A DNA stretch of 64,000 bases from Haliclystus octoradiatus. Taxonomy: Eukaryota; Cnidaria; Staurozoa; Stauromedusae; Haliclystidae. Below the pieces are notes generated by a model. That model worked only from the letters and a program-made list of their open reading frames with translations. It was not told the origin of the DNA and did no database searches. This document shows, in pieces, positions 60,401 through 64,000 of the stretch. The stretch is from contig OU744446.1 in assembly GCA_916610825.1 (NCBI GenBank), positions 37,487,833 through 37,551,832 on the forward strand, read 5' to 3'. Made by a program: the position numbers and the translations under genes. Numbering within the stretch: the stretch's first letter is position 1; every line of letters starts with the position of its first letter.

Positions 60401-61316
60401 CGAAAAAAGCCACTCATCAAGAAATAGAGGAGTGGTACGGGTGCCTTCAGTAGGGCGACACCGTCTACATTACTTTTACTTGTCAGACACAATACCCACT
60501 GAGGTATGACTGACGGGATATTTTCACATGATTTGAGCCTAACGTCTAAAGGGTTCCTAACTGATCTAGCAACGGGTAAAACATGTGATGGAATTGCAAT
60601 CCACAGTGATTTAGTGTCGAGCCTTGTTATGATATAGGATGTCCTTGTCCTTGAATTACCCCTGATCTAGATATAACCCAAACTGGAGGATTTCAGGCGC
60701 GCAGCAGACTTTCCTACGTAGGATTTCAAGTGAAGTTTATTAAATCTCAAGCGTGTAAATTGCAATCAATCTGGGCTATAATCCATTTATAGACCTAGGT
60801 CAGGAGCGTCTCACATTCTTTCACAAATGCAATTGCAAATTTGAAATAAAATTGTGGATTTAATATTTGAATAAGCATTTAAATGCTTATGTCGAGATGA
60901 CTTGTCCAGATTTTTCTCATCTGAGTTCTTCTGAAAATGTAGTCTACGTGCCGACCAGAACGTTTCATAAGTAGGCCTATAAGTTGTTAAGGAACGTTTC
61001 GGTCTCCATGCAGGCTAGCTATGCGAACCCCATGGCATTAAGTACCAAGCTGATTAGCTAAACAGTGCAGGATACTGTCGATAACTTCTATATATCAATT
61101 GCAGAATACAAACATCAAATTATCTAGAAGAGACGAATTTGAAAAACTTTTAATGCAAACATTACCTAAATACTTTTATGGTTAATGTTTCAGATTGCGG
61201 AGTGTGCTGAGTTTACATTTACAAACTTACAAATAGCCTAACTGTTATTGTTTTAACTTACCAGGTCTAGCGGCTTGCTTTGCTTCTCTGATTGCATGAC
61301 GTGATCTACGATCCAT
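42491..61316 (-). CDS. JMJD6: JMJD6, JmjC 2-oxoglutarate oxygenase, 9 exons
   Basis: Nuclear Fe(II)/2-oxoglutarate oxygenase known for lysyl-5-hydroxylation of splicing factors. Exons in transcript order: 61316-61262, 57962-57757, 51880-51728, 50742-50642, 49531-49288, 46291-46146, 44638-44596, 43959-43760, 42614-42491. Total 1272 nt, 423 residues plus TAA (human 403). The start [18 protein letters not shown] matches the family. Iron ligands are H186, D188 ([15 protein letters not shown]) and H272 (PGGWWHVV). The likely 2-oxoglutarate contacts K203, T284 and N286 are present. After GVASDSS comes a poly-serine tract and then an Asp/Lys/Arg tail ([18 protein letters not shown]), as in vertebrate JMJD6. 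Intron 2 (51881-57756) hosts the P-element-type transposon, intron 5 the nested hATs, and intron 1 a hAT element, a Helitron-like element and a SINE. Confidence 0.96.
42727..42908 (+). repeat. Pogo-like MITE family 1, forward copy, JMJD6 intron 8
   Basis: Starts CAGTAAAACCTGTTATAACG after TA and ends TACAGGTTTCATTG before TA. Confidence 0.85.
43560..43733 (-). repeat. Pogo-like MITE family 1, inverted copy, JMJD6 intron 8
   Basis: Starts CAGTGAAACCTGTATATAGC after TA and ends AACGGGTTTGACTG before TA. It ends 26 bp downstream of JMJD6 exon 8 as transcribed (exon end 43760). Confidence 0.85.
44023..44214 (+). mobile_element. SINE, second family, 5'-truncated
   Basis: Starts within the head at ACCGCAGGGTCTTGAGTTCA, followed by the GGCAGCAGGTAGGACATCTG core and AGCTACTAGCTTACCTGG near the 3' end. 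It matches the copy at 15989-16211. It lies in JMJD6 intron 7. Confidence 0.65.
44430..44510 (-). repeat. tRNA-like SINE head, minus strand
   Basis: Read on the minus strand it gives GCTAGCTCAGTGGTAGAGTG (A box) and AGGGTTCAATTCC (B box) with tRNA-like spacing. No matching full tRNA fold could be confirmed by eye. It lies in JMJD6 intron 7. Confidence 0.45.
44730..44906 (+). repeat. Pogo-like MITE family 1, best forward copy, JMJD6 intron 6
   Basis: 177 bp from CAGTCAAACCTGTTATAACG to ATATACAGGTTTCACTG, with TA on both sides. It is used here as the family reference. Confidence 0.92.
45106..45420 (+). mobile_element. tRNA-derived SINE with internal deletion
   Basis: The head AGGAGGATTAGCTCAGATGG and the B box GGTTCAAATCC are present. 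About 60 bp before the 3' end are missing (CTCTCAG joins directly to a GTCTACATTACTTTA tail). No clear target duplication was found. A truncated pogo-like MITE follows at once. Confidence 0.8.
45426..45583 (-). repeat. Pogo-like MITE family 1, truncated copy next to the SINE
   Basis: The first end is missing. The sequence joins the family at GAGATGTAGATAAATTGATC and ends AGAGGTTTGACTG before TA. It contains extra short insertions. Confidence 0.7.
45870..46042. repeat. hAT-type MITE (CAGGGTCCGAC family), JMJD6 intron 6
   Basis: Near CACGGTCCGACACAAGGTTC at one end and TTTTGTCGAACCCTG at the other, with the usual subterminal TCTAGAATC and CTAGGATTC motifs. Confidence 0.7.
46478..46676 (+). mobile_element. 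SINE, second family, JMJD6 intron 5
   Basis: A diverged head (GGCCCACAGGGTCTTTGG, TTCAATCC) is followed by CGGCATCAGGAAAGTCATCT and AAAAAAAGCTACTAGCTTAC. There is no long poly(A). Confidence 0.65.
46721..49059. mobile_element. Outer hAT-type element, split by a second hAT insertion
   Basis: The ends are CAGCGCCGGATTAAC and the inverse GTTAATCCGGCGTTG, each followed inward by a GGGCCC-TAAG block. It is bounded by the 8-bp direct repeat GTCATTTA at 46713-46720 and 49060-49067. Without the inner element it would be about 593 bp, too short for a transposase. It lies in JMJD6 intron 5. Confidence 0.88.
46912..48657. mobile_element. Inner hAT-type element nested in the outer one
   Basis: The ends are CAGGCGCGGATCCAAGGGGG and the inverse CAGCTGGATCCGCCCCTG, each with AGCACCAGTCAGATTTTCA just inside. 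It is bounded by the 8-bp direct repeat GTGGTAGA at 46904-46911 and 48658-48665. No transposase frame survives in its 1746 bp, so it is non-autonomous or a deletion derivative. The short open frames inside are not conserved domains I recognise. Confidence 0.88.
49885..50607. repeat. Possible inverted-repeat element, JMJD6 intron 4
   Basis: The ends CTTACCCCTAAGTAATACGCC and the inverse GGCGTATAACCTAGGGGTTAG pair imperfectly over about 20 bp. Inside there are repeated GTACGGC/GCCGTAC motifs. No coding content and no clear target duplication were found. Confidence 0.5.
51438..51640. repeat. GTTCATGAAC-rich MITE, longest copy
   Basis: Starts CCCTTGCAAAAAAAAGTTCA and ends TTTTTTTTGCAGGGG. Between them TTCATGAA-type units recur about ten times in both orientations. 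It lies in JMJD6 intron 3, 88 bp past exon 3. Confidence 0.75.
52022..53245 (+). CDS. Transposon-borne C2H2 zinc-finger ORF, 407 codons, function unknown
   Basis: An uninterrupted plus-strand frame inside the P-element-type transposon. A single C2H2 finger, C-x2-C-x12-H-x4-H ([20 protein letters not shown] then MH), sits at about residues 84-105. The N-terminal part before it is acidic. The rest has no domain I recognise: a helical Leu-rich middle, then a Gly/Arg-containing segment ([19 protein letters not shown]) and a basic C terminus ([11 protein letters not shown]). The first ATG (52022) lies between the terminal and subterminal inverted repeats. Met30 (52109, MAASNN) is the more natural start, since it lies outside the repeats. 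The frame remains open although the neighbouring transposase has a stop. A DNA-binding accessory or regulatory factor of the transposon is an inference. Confidence 0.8.
   Translation: MFKIWSRDLHVASIFDDLTQNFISFRRVAMAASNNINVISVEYSASESLELAEVIMENEDLCLDINFVSNEDVDEMIGLMEFCCDVCSKVCKSKAGLSIHKGRMHNADDLNCSMPQFSDEDAINICKIVNEKLTAENIFPLSVLESLPRAIPSELRLQLNSLLSMFGKRRNVEIFYSKLTKTVISKGSLFYPEENVAAVNLFLMRLAPELVAFVKRNNDSVISNLSTDVVNIKEEEKGPMAFITGAVLSKLFKRAMFGTGRGRPWQSEIEHLFSNTLRVATDSNEYISSLDRGSLWNPHPKLIDIVQIVETKFRQVVGKQIKIIPTEELLMASLGDFNINSLWSSLLVCHDGEIPKECGELCLRNIVKMYLTVRSFSHTKDICKKYQLQQHIDKRQKALRKTLSTNL
53409..56429 (-). pseudogene. THAP-domain P-element-type transposase, 2 exons, one in-frame stop
   Basis: Exon 1 is 56429-55042 and exon 2 is 54705-53409, separated by a 336-bp GT-AG intron that holds a decayed pogo-like MITE. 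The frame spans 895 codons including the end stop. The N-terminal THAP (C2CH) zinc domain shows C6 and C11 ([11 protein letters not shown]), a conserved W (RGEWIEI) and HLCELHF. Next come a coiled-coil-like region ([20 protein letters not shown]) and the P-element transposase core with [20 protein letters not shown] and [16 protein letters not shown]. These hold the likely first two catalytic Asp residues of the RNase-H-like fold. The C terminus [18 protein letters not shown] is typical of the family. A TAA at 55185-55187 interrupts exon 1 inside an otherwise conserved segment ahead of [18 protein letters not shown], so this copy is probably inactive. Confidence 0.88.
54748..54925 (+). repeat. 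Decayed pogo-like MITE in the transposase intron
   Basis: Matches the family in order (CTCTACACGGCAACCACCTG, TAGTGGTCAATTT, TTCTATTGAATAATTG, CCTGTCTATAGTG, CACAGGTTACATTT) but with many changes. It lies entirely within the intron of the transposon's transposase gene. Confidence 0.6.
57098..57270. repeat. hAT-type MITE (CAGGGTCCGAC family), JMJD6 intron 2
   Basis: Starts CAGTGTCCGAGAAAAGGTTT and ends CCACTTTTGTCGGACCT. A second, more decayed copy follows at about 57468-57647 (AAAGGTTCAGCATTCTGG ... AAATCCTG). Confidence 0.75.
58055..58470 (+). mobile_element. Non-autonomous Helitron-like element
   Basis: Begins TCTATATATATAAACGTC directly after an A and ends ACCCAGCAGCGCGGGT, ten bases, then CTAG followed by T. 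The TC start, near-terminal GC hairpin, CTAG end and A/T target fit Helitrons. It includes a (GT)n microsatellite at about 58080-58102. There is no Rep/helicase coding. It lies in JMJD6 intron 1. A decayed relative may lie at 21455-21841. Confidence 0.65.
59086..59983. mobile_element. hAT-type non-autonomous element, 898 bp
   Basis: Starts CAGGGATGTTAGTAACGATT and ends GTAACTTTAACATCCCTG. Both ends are packed with GTAACTAGTTAC/AAAGTAAC units. It is bounded by AAATCAAG at 59078-59085 and 59984-59991, the 8-bp duplication of hAT elements. The interior has no transposase. It lies in JMJD6 intron 1. Confidence 0.9.
60142..60477 (+). mobile_element. tRNA-derived SINE with shortened head, in JMJD6 intron 1
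   Basis: Starts GGAGGATTAGCTCAGATGAC. The region between the A box and GGTCAACTCAGCC is shortened, removing the B box. The body and the ACATTACTTTT end match the other copies. It is bounded by ACTTGTCAGA at 60132-60141 and 60478-60487. The target itself looks like another decayed tRNA-like unit. Confidence 0.88.
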
Positions 61317-62482
61317 CAAATGAATACCTTGGTGATACTCAATTATATTTCTTGAATAAAAGTATAATAATTTGAGCTAATTTGCTTGATTGTTCTCATT
61401 CAGAAATAATTCTTTCTTTCCTCGTGTGGAAATTCAGTTCAAATAAAAACCATATCTTTCTCCAAAAAATCCCGGTCACTCGCGCATATAATCTTGGATG
61501 ATTTGAGCCGCTGACCATTATGAACTAAAAAAGACCTAAAAAAGACCTTGGGGCTATTTCCGTACTTTTGGTGTACAGAGACATTCAAATTTAAGGGTAT
61601 ATTTTCAAAATTGTAAAACATGTTTACGGTATTCTTTGCAATGAACATTTATTGAGGTCTACATTTTACTTTTGGCAAGCTTTTTACTTTTGTTCTCAAT
61701 TGAAATCCTCTACATACATACTAGTAATACTACACGAAAAATATTGAATACAATTACATTTTACATGGTCATTATTTTTATCATTATTACTTATATTAAT
61801 TACTATAAGCGGCTTGTTTATACAAATTGCAAAAAGATAAAATATTTGCTTTCAGTGATTAACCCAAGGCGTGGTGAGTTGCTTGATTTGAGTTTCAGTA
61901 AACCTATGTCCGCGTAAAATGTATTATTAATTAGAATTGTCATAATGTAAAGATAAGATATCTAGAGCTAGATCTACTAGGCCATGTGATATTTTATATA
62001 AAGTCAAACCTGTTATAACGGTCACCTTTATACAGTGGTCACCTGTCTATAGTGGTCACTCCTGCAGTGTCTGAAATAGTATTTTCTATTGAATCAAACC
62101 TATATATAAAGGCAACCTGTCTATAGAGGTCGATTTATCTATTTCTCATGGCTGGCCGTTATATACAGGTTTCACTGTGGCATATATACGACATATATTA
62201 ACCAATAATTGTTACTCGCGGTAATGATTTATTATTGGAATTGGTTTAACCAATTTGGTTTAGAATTTTAGTCTTCATTGCATTAATTTTGATTTAGTTT
62301 CCACGACTGTTTCAATTAATATCACCTGCCAATGAGCAGTTCAACGATACAGCCTTGTGGACATGGTTCGTTGCATAGGTCAAACAAATGCACAAATCGA
62401 TTGCGCACACATCAAGGGGTAATATAAACACTTTAAAATAGTCAAAAATAAAATGAAAAATTAGTTTTAAAATATCACAACT
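61317..62482. other. Divergent spacer JMJD6 / beta-hexosaminidase
   Basis: No gene is seen. It must hold both promoters. Its only clear content is the pogo-like MITE at about 62001-62177. The open frames here are chance. Confidence 0.5.
62001..62177 (+). repeat. Pogo-like MITE family 1, forward copy upstream of the hexosaminidase gene
   Basis: The first bases are altered (AAGTCAAACCTGTTATAACG). It ends TATACAGGTTTCACTG. It lies about 305 bp upstream of the next start codon. Confidence 0.82.
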
Positions 62483-63703
62483 ATGAAGATTATTTATTTA
62501 ATATTATTATTTATCCTAAATGTTGTTCTTACATTAGGATATGTTGAACGGATTCAACGATTATCCGATCCAGCTGGATTATATTCTCGACGTTTTGCAG
62601 AAATAGAAGATGTCCGTCTTGAACCGGACTACGTTCAAGGATCTGTAACACCTAAACCACAAAAAGAGGATCGTAAAGAAGCAAAATATCCTGCTGTACC
62701 AAAGAAATTTGAGTTTAAAATTATGTCTGAAGACAATCGAAACAGCTCAATCCTTTCAGCAGCTTGTACTCGTTATCTATCTTTAACGTTTCGAGATGTC
62801 GAAGCACCAGTTCCTAAAGTAGAACATAAAATAAAATCACTAAAGATTATGGTTGATGATATGAGTGAAACATTAACAGAACATATGAATGAGTCATGTG
62901 AGTTTACATTTGTAATGTCTCTATTATGCATAGATAAAAGCAGATACGTATTGTCTCTGTGTTCATGGTCTTCGTGAAGACGGTGCAACGTCTTCAACTA
63001 TTGTATTTTAACTTCTCGGAATGATAATAATATCATTGTGCATCAATCCACGGTGCTCATTCTGCTTAATTATAATTAATCTCGCCATAGTCGATAAAAT
63101 GAAACCTTTGTGTTTACCGCGCTTTTGGAACATGAAAGTTGAAATCAAATATAGTTCGTTTTGAATCCTGAACGTCAACAATTTCCATCTTTTAGGAAGC
63201 GGATCATTAATTGAATTTATTAATCTAGAAGACTTCTACAACACTATCTGACTACTCTGATCCTCCGACATTAGGCTTTTATTATTATGAACATATTTAT
63301 TGGAGCTGATCATCTGAGTATACCTGGCACTGCACATCATGAATATATATCTAGTGTTTTGAGTCAAACATATGCAGCCATAAAACACTAATGTTTTTAA
63401 ATCAACATTTCAAGCTCCATTATGCTATTAGCCTGCACACAGACCCAACTCTTTGTTTGATGATCACACTGATTATCAAAAACAGATTTTGGGTCTGCGA
63501 GCAGGCTACATTATATTGTAAAATCTAACAAACTAATGCTAGCTAAATATTCTTCTAATTATTCAAGTGTAAGTGCCGTGGTACTGTGTATTATTAGTAG
63601 TAAAATATTAATTAACAAGCATAAATTTGTATTTTAGATAAAATTACAATAAACTCTACCCATCAAAGACTCCACGCACCTACAATATGGGGAGCCTTGA
63701 GAG
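62483..63703 (+). CDS. Beta-hexosaminidase (GH20), 5' part only, 2 exons in window
   Basis: Lysosomal enzyme of glycoside hydrolase family 20 that removes terminal N-acetylhexosamine from glycoconjugates. Exon 1 (62483-62897) encodes a signal peptide (about residues 1-19, MKIIYLILLFILNVVLTLG) and most of the N-terminal GH20b domain (PAVPKKFEFKIMSEDN, SSILSAACTRYLSLTF). Exon 2 (63638-63703) reads on through YKITINSTHQRLHAPTIWGA and ends LRG at a GTGAGA donor. The human HEXA/HEXB proteins have ESY and the WGALRGLETF block at the same places. The gene leaves the window before the catalytic TIM barrel, so HEXA and HEXB cannot be told apart. A truncated pogo-like MITE lies in the next intron, from 63896. 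Confidence 0.9.
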
Positions 63704-63895
63704 GTGAGAAAAATGATTTCATATTCTGTCAATGGGACCATCGTAAAAAACTGTAGGCTATATATCCGACATCTGTAATTGAATTCTGTAAGTCAGGTTG
63801 AATTCTTGGTAAGAGAATACAATATATACTTATAAGTCCATTCTCCATATATGCAATCTAAAATCATCTTCCTAATAACAAACATATTAAGATTA

Positions 63896-64000
63896 ATTGA
63901 ACACTATAGACGTGTGGCCTCTATACACAGGGTTGATTCAATATAAAAACGATCTTCATAAAATACAGATGTGACCACTATGGACAGGTAGCCCGGGGGA
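63896..64000 (-). repeat. Pogo-like MITE family 1, inverted, cut by the window end
   Basis: Joins the family at TTGAACACTATAGACGTGTG and continues through GTTGATTCAATATAAAAACG to GTGACCACTATGGACAGGTA. The first end is missing, and the far end lies outside the window. Confidence 0.7.

Overview
The window is animal (metazoan) genomic DNA. It is AT-rich, its genes are split into many short exons with GT-AG introns, and it is crowded with small DNA transposons and SINEs. The proteins read as orthologs of conserved animal genes, but the species cannot be fixed from the sequence. An AT-rich marine invertebrate is likely, and a tunicate is only a guess. Exon joins below were worked out by hand from reading frame, splice signals and recalled family sequences.

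Host genes from left to right: METTL1 (minus, 8 exons, 1301-7911) and YIPF3 (plus, 9 exons, 8030-18149) are divergent, with 118 bp between their start codons. A secreted cysteine-rich protein of unknown function follows (plus, 3 exons, 20165-22161). CCNC, cyclin C (minus, 2 exons, 23499-25424), diverges from an ASH2L-like gene (plus, 15 exons, 26948-38635) in which I find no PHD/winged-helix half. BET1L (minus, 3 exons, 40111-41666) lies downstream of JMJD6 (minus, 9 exons, 42491-61316). A beta-hexosaminidase gene begins at 62483 (plus) and runs off the window. The genes do not form one pathway. They cover tRNA methylation, Golgi membrane and SNARE traffic, Mediator/CDK8 transcription control, H3K4 methyltransferase assembly, a 2-oxoglutarate JmjC oxygenase and lysosomal glycan breakdown.

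Mobile DNA fills the introns and spacers. The most notable piece is a 5.05 kb P-element-type transposon (51959-57004) in JMJD6 intron 2. It has terminal inverted repeats, a second subterminal inverted repeat and a short target duplication. It carries a THAP-domain transposase gene with one intron and an in-frame stop. Convergent to this is an intact 407-codon C2H2 zinc-finger ORF of unknown role. JMJD6 also holds a hAT element nested inside another hAT element, each with its own 8-bp target duplication, a third hAT-type element, a Helitron-like element and a tRNA-derived SINE with a target duplication.

A 177-bp pogo/Tigger-like MITE with TA targets occurs about 15 times across the window. Other families are a MITE rich in the palindrome GTTCATGAAC, a hAT MITE starting CAGGGTCCGAC, and two SINE families. 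Structures not explained by genes include a hairpin with 43-nt arms near 39.6-39.7 kb, a 485-bp inverted repeat between CCNC and ASH2L, and strong over-representation of the palindrome TAGGCCTA.
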